NCBI GenBank assembly: GCA_945874195.1
Contig: CAMCFW010000081.1
Location: forward strand, 1-8,170
Direction: 5' to 3'
Length of the DNA: 8,170 nt
Source of the DNA: Chryseobacterium gleum
GTDB taxonomy: Bacteria > Bacteroidota > Bacteroidia > UBA10329
Shown here: piece by piece, positions 1 through 6,896 of the stretch
Position numbering within the stretch: position 1 is the stretch's first letter
Layout of the letters: each line of letters opens with the position of its first letter
The notes under the pieces: generated by a model
What the model saw: the letters and a program-made list of their open reading frames with translations, nothing else
Databases searched by the model: none
Told to the model about the DNA's origin: nothing
Position numbers and translations under genes: made by a program

Positions 1-1893
1 AGTGGCTATGCGGGCTTCGCTGCTCTCGTGGGTGTACGTCTGTCCATTGTGAACAATGGTGTCGTTTATTCCCAAAGCTTGCCTATAAGTTGTGTCCGGC
101 AGCACAAGGTCCCGCTTGCGATATTGATCTGATCTTCTATAAGAATTATTAGCCCCAGAAAAGCTTAAAAAACCCGAGATCTTGTCTTTGGAGTATTCAA
201 GCTGAGCGAACGCGCCTGCCGTGTAAACATTGGTGTTGGCACGATATCCGGCAACGTCTCCCTGCCGTTTTACGTTGTCACGCGCCAAGGTGGAAGAATT
301 AAAAAGATTCAATGCTTCGCTGGTCGGAAAAATCACCGCATAATCCCCGCCCAAAAGGTCATGTGGCGTGCTGTATCGCTCAACCCAAAACGATCTGAAA
401 TCAATACCAACAGCCAAATTCCAAGCATCATTGAACTTATGATCGACTGTGGTAAGTAATCCATACCAATAATGGTTGTTCATATTGGCAAGTATGAAAT
501 TACGGGATTTGAACTGGGTAGTATCGTTCACAGCACCCAGATCAACAGGGGGAGCAAAGGTGGTTCCGTTCACATTGGCACCGTATTGACCGCTTAGGTC
601 GTAATGCCCATATTGATCATAAATTGGGTCACTTCCCCCTCTGAACTGTGTTCCACCGCCTTTTCCGAATGAACCGTAAACGATATTGGAAACCGCCCAT
701 TTGTCCTTCGACCAGAAATGCTTGAGGCTGAATATAGGCTTGTGGTAAAAATTCTCGGCAACGCTTTGAAGTTCTGACTGTGCATTCGGGTCATATCGGT
801 TACGGATAACGTGGCCCCATTGCTGGTTGTATCGGTTACCGTAGTTTCCTTGCAGCGGATTGTCGGTCACTGAAGTATGATTCAGATCCGCACCCAACGA
901 TTCCGCATAAGCCCGGTCGTACATGAATATCGGTTGCATGAAACTGCGCTGCCCACGTTCTTGCGGTGCGCCCATTCCAAACACGCTCAAGGTGTGGTTT
1001 CCGATCTGTTTCTGAAGTTTCACGAAGTAGAAAAGACGCGTGGCCCAAGTGGCCTCCACCCATCCGTCCTGCCGATCGTATGCAAAGGCTGCCGTCACGC
1101 CCCATCCTTTTGGCAAACGGCCCGAATTGAAGCTGACATTCGTTCTAACCAATCCGTTGTTTCCAACAGTTAGCTCCACTTCGGTAGCTCGTTTTGAAGT
1201 GATGCCTGCTGTCAGGATATTCATGCTGCCGCCAATGGCCGGTATGGAGAGTTTACTGGCTCCCAATCCGCGCTGAACCTGAATTCGTGAAGTGACACCG
1301 TCAAGCCCGAACCAGTTGCTCCAATAGACCCAACCGCTCTCCATGTCGTTCATCGGCACACCATCTATCTGTACCGAAATGTTGCGTTGCGAAAACCCGC
1401 GGATGGTTACCCGCGCATCGCCTGCGCCTCCGCCTTGCTGTGTGGCATAAACACCTGGAGTTGAATTGAGCAACATGGGCAAAGGCTGTGAAGAAACCTC
1501 TTCCTTGATCTTTACCGGGTCGATGTTGGTGAAGGCCACCGGGGTTTCGCGGTCAAGGGCCATGTCGGCCACCACCTTCACTTCATTCAATGTGATGGTT
1601 GACAATACAAAATCAAGTTGAAGCTGACCACCGTTGGCCTTAACGGTTTTCGAAACCGACTCGTACCCGATGTAGGTCACCTGAATGGTGAGATCCCCGT
1701 TCGGAACGTCAAACGAATATTGACCATCCAGATCAGTTACCACGCCTTTTCCATCGCCATAGACCACATTGGCAGAAATGAGTGTTTCAGCCGAATTGGC
1801 ATCTTTCACCACGCCATGGATGCGGGTTTTCTGAGCGTAGGAGTTACCTACGGTCAGCATTACCGCAAAGAGAACGAAGAGAAGATTTCTCAT
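1..1893 (-). CDS. TonB-dependent outer-membrane receptor with N-terminal carboxypeptidase-regulatory-like domain (C-terminus outside window)
   Basis: An open frame of 631 codons runs from an ATG at 1893 to the window edge with no stop. It begins with a signal peptide (MRNLLFVLFAVMLTVGNSYA, then Q21). Residues about 23-98 form a carboxypeptidase-regulatory-like beta domain (GVVKD, TDLDGQYSF, VTYIGYES). A Ton-box-like stretch LNEVKVV lies at 102-108. The plug spans about 115-230, with LLNSTPGVY, VTIRGF, QIDGVPMNDM, GWVYWSNW, VQRGLGASK and the plug-end motif GGSMNI. Barrel strands follow. Such receptors sit in the outer membrane and import a bound ligand using TonB-ExbBD energy. The ligand cannot be read from sequence. 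It does not look like SusC/RagA, and no SusD lies beside it. Related receptors are usually about 800-950 residues, so an estimated 200-300 residues are missing. It starts 12 bp after the stop of the T9SS-exported gene, so the two are probably co-transcribed. No SD sequence is visible. Confidence 0.95.
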   Translation of the reverse strand, partial: MRNLLFVLFAVMLTVGNSYAQKTRIHGVVKDANSAETLISANVVYGDGKGVVTDLDGQYSFDVPNGDLTIQVTYIGYESVSKTVKANGGQLQLDFVLSTITLNEVKVVADMALDRETPVAFTNIDPVKIKEEVSSQPLPMLLNSTPGVYATQQGGGAGDARVTIRGFSQRNISVQIDGVPMNDMESGWVYWSNWFGLDGVTSRIQVQRGLGASKLSIPAIGGSMNILTAGITSKRATEVELTVGNNGLVRTNVSFNSGRLPKGWGVTAAFAYDRQDGWVEATWATRLFYFVKLQKQIGNHTLSVFGMGAPQERGQRSFMQPIFMYDRAYAESLGADLNHTSVTDNPLQGNYGNRYNQQWGHVIRNRYDPNAQSELQSVAENFYHKPIFSLKHFWSKDKWAVSNIVYGSFGKGGGTQFRGGSDPIYDQYGHYDLSGQYGANVNGTTFAPPVDLGAVNDTTQFKSRNFILANMNNHYWYGLLTTVDHKFNDAWNLAVGIDFRSFWVERYSTPHDLLGGDYAVIFPTSEALNLFNSSTLARDNVKRQGDVAGYRANTNVYTAGAFAQLEYSKDKISGFLSFSGANNSYRRSDQYRKRDLVLPDTTYRQALGINDTIVHNGQTYTHESSEARIAT

Positions 1894-1905
1894 TAAAGTG
1901 AAGGC

Positions 1906-2820
1906 TTATTGGCCTAACATCACCTTACGCGAAAGTACCGCACCATTGCTCAAAGACACACGAACCACGTAGATTCCGGTGCGAAGATGTTCCAATTTCA
2001 ATCGGTGAGAATTAGTTGTATTCCGGTCGAATGGCACTCTCTCTGCCTGCTGGCCAAGAATATTGAACACTTCAATTGCTTCAATGTCCTGCGAAGCAGA
2101 GATCATCAAGTGTTTGTCGATGGCCGGATTCGGGAACATGTTGAATTTGCTGACCTGATCGTCATTCACACCGAGTCCAAAGCAACCGCAGGTGTGCCAT
2201 CCCAATTGGGTGAAGGTGTTTTCCGGAAGGCTGTCCCATTCCACTTCTGGAAGGAAATCGTTCAACCCATCGGTGTCGCCTTTCAAAATGGTCGATTTTC
2301 TGATAAGGGTCTTGTCGGTTGTCCACCAAGATCCGTTGGCATCGCTCCAGGCCGTTCCCGGGTCTTCTCCAATTTTTCCTACAAGATCCACCAGAACGTT
2401 TCCGTCTCCTTTTATCAATGGCACGGCATCGTCACCATTAAAGTAGAATGGCGAATTTGCTTGAACATAAGTAGGATTTACGAAAGTGTCGGCCACTGCT
2501 TCCAAAGCAGCGTCAATTGGTTCTTCAACTCCACTTCCGTTCGGGTTGCGTTTATCCACCACTATAACGTAGGTGCTGTATGGCTGAACTGTTCCAGCCA
2601 AGCTCAAAAGCATCGGTGTTCCAGAACCATCTCTGAACCGACCGACCTGATAACCTGACAGGCTGATTGCCGCATTTGTAGGATTGTAGAGTTCCAGTGC
2701 CCGATTGTTGCCCGTGCCGACCACATATTCTGAAATGAACAGATCAGAACAGTCCTGTGTCTGGGCCTGAATTCCGTAGGATAGAATGGCTGCGAAGGAT
2801 AGAAGTACAAGTTTTTTCAT
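1906..2820 (-). CDS. Lamin-tail-domain protein with T9SS type A C-terminal sorting domain
   Basis: The protein has 304 residues. A signal peptide (MKKLVLLSFAAILSYGIQAQ) comes first. A lamin-tail-like Ig domain follows at about 24-205, with LFISEYVVG, ALELYNPTNAAISLSGY, FNGDDAV, DLVGKIGEDPGTAW and TLIRKSTILKGD. A short linker contains CGC (211-213). A T9SS type A sorting domain occupies about 226-304 (FNMFPNPA, IEVFNILGQ, LRTGIYVVRV, SRKVMLGQ). In this family the C-terminal domain directs export across the outer membrane and is normally removed as the protein is released or anchored to the surface. The lamin-tail part is probably a binding or adhesive module; no catalytic motif is seen. The frame stays open to 2988, but the ATG at 2820 is chosen because the signal peptide starts there and the extension would read back through the tRNA gene. 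It is the first gene of a probable unit with the TonB receptor. Its substrate or partner is unknown. Confidence 0.93.
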   Translation of the reverse strand: MKKLVLLSFAAILSYGIQAQTQDCSDLFISEYVVGTGNNRALELYNPTNAAISLSGYQVGRFRDGSGTPMLLSLAGTVQPYSTYVIVVDKRNPNGSGVEEPIDAALEAVADTFVNPTYVQANSPFYFNGDDAVPLIKGDGNVLVDLVGKIGEDPGTAWSDANGSWWTTDKTLIRKSTILKGDTDGLNDFLPEVEWDSLPENTFTQLGWHTCGCFGLGVNDDQVSKFNMFPNPAIDKHLMISASQDIEAIEVFNILGQQAERVPFDRNTTNSHRLKLEHLRTGIYVVRVSLSNGAVLSRKVMLGQ

Positions 2821-2841
2821 GTTTCTCTTTGAATTGATGGA

Positions 2842-2849
2842 CAAATGTA
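2842..2849 (-). promoter_or_regulatory. Bacteroidota -7 promoter element (TACATTTG) for the lamin-tail gene
   Basis: The minus strand reads TACATTTG here, an exact match to the Bacteroidota -7 consensus TAnnTTTG. It lies 21 bp upstream of the ATG at 2820, which would give a short 5' leader. No TTG stands at the usual 19-21 bp further upstream; the nearest is at 2878-2880, about 28 bp away, so the -33 half is weak. It probably drives the lamin-tail/TonB-receptor unit. Confidence 0.5.
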
Positions 2850-2942
2850 AAGGATGCTTTGATGTTCCGCCACTTAACAACCTGTCAGGTTCAAATATTA
2901 ACGATTCCTTCCAATTAGAAACCAAATTGAGCACCGCTGCAT

Positions 2943-2950
2943 TACATTTG
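2943..2950 (+). promoter_or_regulatory. Bacteroidota -7 promoter element (TACATTTG) for tRNA-Leu
   Basis: The plus strand reads TACATTTG, an exact TAnnTTTG match ending 8 bp before the mature 5' end of the tRNA. This implies a transcript start within a few bases of that end and almost no 5' leader. The -33 half is not clear: a TTG at 2927-2929 is too close (13 bp spacer). The octamer is identical to the one on the opposite strand at 2842-2849. Confidence 0.5.
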
Positions 2951-2958
2951 CACCACCT

Positions 2959-3040
2959 GCCCAGGTGGCGGAACTGGTAGACGCGCACGTTTCAGGTGCG
3001 TGTGTCGCAAGGCGTAAGGGTTCGACTCCCTTCCTGGGCA
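2959..3040 (+). tRNA. tRNA-Leu (anticodon CAG)
   Basis: A full class II cloverleaf folds by eye. The acceptor stem is GCCCAGG (2959-2965) with CCTGGGC (3033-3039) and discriminator A at 3040. The D arm is GCG/CGC around GAACTGGTAGA. The anticodon stem is CACGT/GCGTG, including one T-G wobble, and the loop TTCAGGT (2991-2997) places anticodon CAG at 2993-2995, which reads CUG. The extended variable arm (3003-3015) contains a CGC/GCG hairpin, as expected for leucine tRNAs. The T arm is AAGGG, TTCGACT, CCCTT (3016-3032). The 3' CCA is not encoded (CGT follows), so it must be added after transcription. The D-arm and anticodon-loop sequences resemble E. coli tRNA-Leu(CAG). Confidence 0.97.
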
Positions 3041-3051
3041 CGTTTTAAACA

Positions 3052-3088
3052 GTCAGATGGGGATAAGACTATCTCCATCTGACCTTTT
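3052..3088 (+). terminator. Intrinsic-type terminator after tRNA-Leu
   Basis: The arms GTCAGATGGGGAT (3052-3064) and ATCTCCATCTGAC (3071-3083) form a 13-pair stem, with 9 perfect pairs at the base and one G-T wobble, closed by a 6-base loop. CTTTTCC follows the stem. The T run is short (four), so termination may be only moderate, but the position 11 bp after the tRNA fits the end of its transcript. Confidence 0.78.
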
Positions 3089-3160
3089 CCCTCTCATTTT
3101 CCCAGTAATATCGTGATGCGCTCTGGCGTTTTTGCCTTGGTGCTTCAAATTCTGAAAGAA

Positions 3161-3796
3161 ATGAAAAGGACACTCGCCATCACCATCATTACTTCTGTCA
3201 TCAACTATGGCGCCTTGGCGCAGAACAAGGCTGTCGTATTCAGCAATATAACCGAAGCCACCGTTGGACTACAACTGGGCAAAACCGTTGAAGTGAATTC
3301 TTTCACCGAAGGCGAATCGAAATTGAAAGTGGCGGCCTTCAAGGTGCCTTCGCCTCGCATCAGCTCCTCGTTCGGCATGTTGGTGAAGGAAATTCTCTTT
3401 CTGGGCCCTGGAGTTGCATACATGTATCAGCCGGGCGATGACGCAAACCCATTTCAGCACCATATTTCAGCCTATGGCCACATGCGTGTTCATTTTGCAA
3501 AGGGCAAACTGCGACCTTACACAGAATTCAAGGGTGGCTACAATCACATTTTCGCACAGAAGGTGTCGAGCATCTATTCGGCTGATGCCTACACTTGGGA
3601 TGGGGTTTTCTTTGAACCGGCTTTGGGTCTGGCAGTAAAACTGGGCGATCACGTACTATTGAACGCCTCGTTGGGATTTCAGCTCATGAATGTTTGGAAC
3701 CGATCTGAAGGTATGACCAGCTTGGACGCCTTCGGGCCTGAGATGAAACACCGCTATCAGCGGCTTTTGCTGAGTGCGGGCTTCAGCTTTTATTGA
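3161..3796 (+). CDS. Secreted, probable small outer-membrane beta-barrel protein of unknown function
   Basis: I do not recognise a named family. The 211-residue protein starts with a convincing signal peptide (MKRTLAITIITSVINYGALA, then Q21). The rest is rich in alternating polar and hydrophobic stretches typical of membrane beta strands (for example FEPALGLAVKLGDHVLLNAS at 151-170) and ends in LLLSAGFSFY, whose terminal aromatic residue resembles an outer-membrane beta-signal. Features such as LGPGVAYMYQPGDD and AYGHMRVHFAKGKLRPYTEFKGGYNHIF (split across 81-94 and 104-131) recall small 8-strand barrels of the OmpW/OmpA-like or PorT-like kind, but this is a resemblance only. The frame is open from an ATG at 3113; the ATG at 3161 is preferred because the signal peptide begins there. 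It follows the tRNA terminator, and no TAnnTTTG element was found ahead of it. Its 3' end overlaps the convergent phosphoesterase gene by 7 bp. Confidence 0.82.
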   Translation: MKRTLAITIITSVINYGALAQNKAVVFSNITEATVGLQLGKTVEVNSFTEGESKLKVAAFKVPSPRISSSFGMLVKEILFLGPGVAYMYQPGDDANPFQHHISAYGHMRVHFAKGKLRPYTEFKGGYNHIFAQKVSSIYSADAYTWDGVFFEPALGLAVKLGDHVLLNASLGFQLMNVWNRSEGMTSLDAFGPEMKHRYQRLLLSAGFSFY

Positions 3797-4500
3797 TCGA
3801 GGTTCTTCTGTTTGAACACCTTTCGGCTATCCAGGTCGTAGCACACCAACCTGCCGTATTCCTTGCCCAGATATTTGTGTGAACAACCATTGTCAAGGCA
3901 GATGGCAACAGCATCGTTCTCGGCAGCGGCCTTTATCCTAGATAGCTTGGTAGGGGTGTGCCCGAAATAGATCCTCCTTCCGTTCAGTGTGTCTTCAATT
4001 TTGAAATTCCGTAACCACGCCATGGCATGTGCATCGGTGAACGGCTTTTCAATTTTCAGATTGAACCCCGCATGCACCAGATAGAACTTATCGAGCTGAT
4101 AGTAATAAGGGAGTCTTCGCATGAATCGGAATGAACGTTTTCTGATTCGGCCTTCCTTATTAAGAAGGTCAAGCGAATTGCGCGAACGCAGCAGCAGTTT
4201 CAGTTCATCAGGCCGTTCTTGTATGATGTGCAACACGGTTTCCTCATGGTTTCCCATCAGCGGAAAAATGTTGTATCCCTCTTCTTCCAACTGCAAGACC
4301 TTATCTATCACCTGTTGGCTGCGCGGCCCGCGATTGATGAAATCGCCAAGCAGGAAAAGCTGATCATCGGTGGTGAGTTCGATCTTCTCTAGCAGCCGCT
4401 CGAAGGTGAGTGCGCAGCCGTGAATGTCGGTTATCACCAGCCTTCTTCCTCCATTCTCTGGGGGATCAACGTGCACACCGATCACATTTAAAGCGATCAT
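3790..4500 (-). CDS. PPP-family metallophosphoesterase (serine/threonine phosphatase / diadenosine-tetraphosphatase-like)
   Basis: This 236-residue cytosolic protein lacks a signal peptide and carries the calcineurin-like phosphoesterase motifs in order: TDIHG (24-28), GDFINRGP (52-59), GNHE (83-86), LVHAG (141-145) and FGHTP (179-183). The expected two-metal ligands are present: D25, H27, D53, N84, H143, H181. The family hydrolyses phosphate monoesters on proteins or bis-nucleoside polyphosphates such as Ap4A; the sequence does not decide between PrpE/ApaH-like and protein-phosphatase roles. Two deviations are visible: T24 replaces the usual G of GDxHG, and N56 replaces the D of GDxxDRG. Neither is a metal ligand, and ApaH proteins also lack that second D. 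The length is normal for bacterial members. The start ATG shares one base with the stop of the DUF5686 gene, so translation is probably coupled. The first 18 residues precede the first core strand, so a slightly later start cannot be excluded, although no other ATG lies there. Confidence 0.93.
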   Translation of the reverse strand: MIALNVIGVHVDPPENGGRRLVITDIHGCALTFERLLEKIELTTDDQLFLLGDFINRGPRSQQVIDKVLQLEEEGYNIFPLMGNHEETVLHIIQERPDELKLLLRSRNSLDLLNKEGRIRKRSFRFMRRLPYYYQLDKFYLVHAGFNLKIEKPFTDAHAMAWLRNFKIEDTLNGRRIYFGHTPTKLSRIKAAAENDAVAICLDNGCSHKYLGKEYGRLVCYDLDSRKVFKQKNLDQ

Positions 4501-4502
4501 CA
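4498..4502 (-). other. TGATG stop-start overlap joining DUF5686 and phosphoesterase genes
   Basis: On the minus strand the TGA of the DUF5686 gene and the ATG of the phosphoesterase share the A at 4500. No SD sequence is visible before the ATG, so re-initiation by ribosomes ending the upstream gene is the simplest reading. This puts both genes on one transcript. Confidence 0.8.
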
Positions 4503-6896
4503 GAATCCGATCTTCATGCTTAGTTTGAACGCAAGATTATCAAATTGCTCGGAATACGCGTATGCGCCATAGCGATAGAAAACCCCACCGCCTATACCAA
4601 GAAGGTTCACCTTGATGATGTCTTCAATGACAATGCCCGTTTCGAAGATCCCTTTATGCATGTCTTTGATAGGAAGGCCGAAATGTCTTTCAGCCTTCGT
4701 CAACCACCCGATGCCGAACGAATTGGCCCAGTGAAACTCGGGACGGATCCAATTGATACCCGTTTTCACGGATCCGAAATTGTGCCGCTGATGCACCGCG
4801 ATCTGATACTGATTCAGGAATTCGTTGGGACGAACGGTTTCAAAAGAATTGGGCGAAAACAAGGAAAGATCCTCGAAATTGGCCTTGGGCGCATACATTT
4901 TCAAGTAAGGAACGGGCGTTGAGATCCAGCCCGCGCTGAGTTGCCAGAATTCCATTCCCACTTTTCGGATGCGGAATTTACCTTGAAGCCTAACGTCCGC
5001 CTTCCAGTAGTCGTGATCGGAACCAAGTATTCCGCTAAGTCCTTTGGTAAGCGTTGCCCAAAGGATCACCGCGCCTTTATCCTGCACAATTTCCCTATTG
5101 CCCAAGCGCATCTTCTTTTCGAAAGGCGCAAATCGGAACCCGAATCTAAGCTCAGCATACTGCGCTTTTGTCAAACTATCGGTAGTGCCTTCAGGAATGT
5201 AGCGGTAACTGTGCTTGCTTTCTGCATCCTGATGTCTGAACTGTGCCTCGAAATGCCAACCGCGCAGCGGATTGATGCGGATGCCCGCGTTCCAGCCGTT
5301 CAGGAGGTCCATGCGCTGAGTAATGAGGTCGCTATACATGGCGGCCAAGGGTTGGTTGTCGTCCACCAGAAACTCCTGCGCACCAATTTCGCGCACATCG
5401 TGATAATACGCTCCGCGAAGTTGGAGGCCTAGATTACGGTGTATGGTGAATTCCGCATCGCCACCATATTTCACCTCTTTATCCTTAAAACCATAAGCCA
5501 CATACGCCCCGAAATTGGCCCATTTGATCAGGTCGGGCGAGGTATGCAATCCTACTCCAAGGCGGAATCCTTCATATTCGTTGTAGTCGATGATCTTGTC
5601 GAGGTCCAACTCGATGGGGCCAATAGGAAACCGACCGGTTGCTGCCGCGATCAGCAGCTTTATCTGCCGTTCCAACTTCAATTCCTTGCCCAGGCTATCT
5701 ATCACATGATACGTTTGCAATTCCTTTTCCGTCAGTGGGGTTTCGCGCGCTACATTCCAAAAGACCGAATCCTGTTTGTGAGCCTTCGAATCGAGTTCAA
5801 GCGTGTTGGAACTTATGTCTGTGGCCTTTACTTTCTCCACCAGATCCACATCGCGGTTATAGGTGGTTCCAATGCCCTTGATCCTGAACCCAGCGAGGTT
5901 GAGCCCAAGCGTTTTAAAGTCAGTGTTCAACTGCGTAGGAAACCACGTTTCGCCATTCAGTTTCTCGTTTCTGTGCTGAATATTGATCTCCATCCCTTGT
6001 GCATCGATGACGCTTGCCGTGGCATTCATCAAGGCAAGATCTCTCATGTTGATGTGAAGTTGACCTTGCAACGCATCGAACTTCTTACCCTTCTTGGGCC
6101 GATAACTGATGATGATGACCGTGTCCTGTTCCACCGTCAGCGTGTCTTCAATATTGAAGAAATAGCTGTTCCAACTGTTGGGGCTGATCGGCCCGAGGAA
6201 GGCCTTCTCTCCAAGCGAAAAGTAATCGCGGTAAAATGAAAAGGACTGCATTTGGCTTGCCAACATGGCGAACTGCGGGTTCTTCATGCCCGAAAAGCGC
6301 GTGGCCTCCACGTTATCGGTGTATCTGCCGTTGCGGTATCTGCGTTCGTACACATTCTCGGATAGCATGATGTGCTGCTTTTGAAGCAGGTTCCTGATCG
6401 CCAACACCATCGTGTCTTCCTCTGATCTCTTGTTGGTAAGTGCCGTGTCCTCCTCCAAGGTGAAAATGGTCTTTTCGTAAGCCTTGTAGGTGAAATATGG
6501 AAGGTTGGCCGGGTCGTTCCGTTCTCTTTTCTCCACCACTTTGCGAATGATCCTGTCGGCCGGATTCTCGCCCGGAAGCACCGTCACCTCCGCCAATTGG
6601 ATGTTCGAACGGGGCAGTTCGAAGATCAACGAATCGGTGGCAGCACCAAGCGGAAACCTGCGTGTTTCAAAACCGATGTACTTGATGCGCAAATGCGTCA
6701 CATTTCCATTCGATGTCAACGTGAAAAACCCATTCAGATCGGTGGTGGTTCCGCTCGGGCCATCATTCAACACCACATGCGCGAACACGAGCGGTTCGTT
6801 TGTGGTGCTGTCGCGTACCCATCCGGATATGGTCTGCTGCGCAAATCCGGCCTTCACAGACCCGACCGTTAGAAGAAGGAATATCAATCCGCGCAT
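4500..6896 (-). CDS. DUF5686 / carboxypeptidase-like regulatory domain outer-membrane protein
   Basis: The protein has 798 residues. A signal peptide (MRGLIFLLLTVGSVKAGFAQ) is followed by a carboxypeptidase-regulatory-like domain at about 22-96 (ISGWVRDSTTNEPLVFAHV, TTDLNGFFTL, IKYIGFE). The linker LAEVTVLPGENPADRIIRK (101-119) and YKAYEK (137-142) are hallmarks of DUF5686, a Bacteroidota-specific family. A soluble mixed region follows (SYRPKKGKKFDALQGQLHIN at about 264-283). From about 440 to the end, strands alternate as in a beta-barrel, finishing in LSMKIGF with a terminal Phe typical of outer-membrane barrels. The molecular function of the family is unknown. The length is typical. The frame can be read from a TTG at 6905, but the ATG at 6896 starts the signal peptide and is preferred. 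The gene lies upstream of, and overlaps by one base, the phosphoesterase, and is divergent from the oxidoreductase gene with 44 bp between their chosen starts. Confidence 0.92.
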   Translation of the reverse strand: MRGLIFLLLTVGSVKAGFAQQTISGWVRDSTTNEPLVFAHVVLNDGPSGTTTDLNGFFTLTSNGNVTHLRIKYIGFETRRFPLGAATDSLIFELPRSNIQLAEVTVLPGENPADRIIRKVVEKRERNDPANLPYFTYKAYEKTIFTLEEDTALTNKRSEEDTMVLAIRNLLQKQHIMLSENVYERRYRNGRYTDNVEATRFSGMKNPQFAMLASQMQSFSFYRDYFSLGEKAFLGPISPNSWNSYFFNIEDTLTVEQDTVIIISYRPKKGKKFDALQGQLHINMRDLALMNATASVIDAQGMEINIQHRNEKLNGETWFPTQLNTDFKTLGLNLAGFRIKGIGTTYNRDVDLVEKVKATDISSNTLELDSKAHKQDSVFWNVARETPLTEKELQTYHVIDSLGKELKLERQIKLLIAAATGRFPIGPIELDLDKIIDYNEYEGFRLGVGLHTSPDLIKWANFGAYVAYGFKDKEVKYGGDAEFTIHRNLGLQLRGAYYHDVREIGAQEFLVDDNQPLAAMYSDLITQRMDLLNGWNAGIRINPLRGWHFEAQFRHQDAESKHSYRYIPEGTTDSLTKAQYAELRFGFRFAPFEKKMRLGNREIVQDKGAVILWATLTKGLSGILGSDHDYWKADVRLQGKFRIRKVGMEFWQLSAGWISTPVPYLKMYAPKANFEDLSLFSPNSFETVRPNEFLNQYQIAVHQRHNFGSVKTGINWIRPEFHWANSFGIGWLTKAERHFGLPIKDMHKGIFETGIVIEDIIKVNLLGIGGGVFYRYGAYAYSEQFDNLAFKLSMKIGF

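Noticed and set aside
1987..2658. A 223-codon plus-strand open frame
   Set aside because: It lies wholly antisense to the lamin-tail gene, whose protein has clear domains. The plus-strand translation is low-complexity in motif terms, with no signal peptide or family resemblance.
1..2820. A SusC/SusD-type glycan-uptake locus
   Set aside because: The receptor lacks the SusC/RagA look, and the upstream protein is a T9SS-sorted lamin-tail protein, not a SusD-like lipoprotein. No glycoside hydrolase is present.
2821..2988. N-terminal extension of the lamin-tail protein to an ATG at 2988
   Set aside because: The extension would run through the 5' half of tRNA-Leu and the divergent promoter region, and it would bury the signal peptide that begins at 2820.
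5439..6239. A 266-codon plus-strand open frame, and similar ones at 4545-4922 and 4941-5432
   Set aside because: All are antisense shadows of the DUF5686 gene, which has a continuous and recognisable protein on the other strand.
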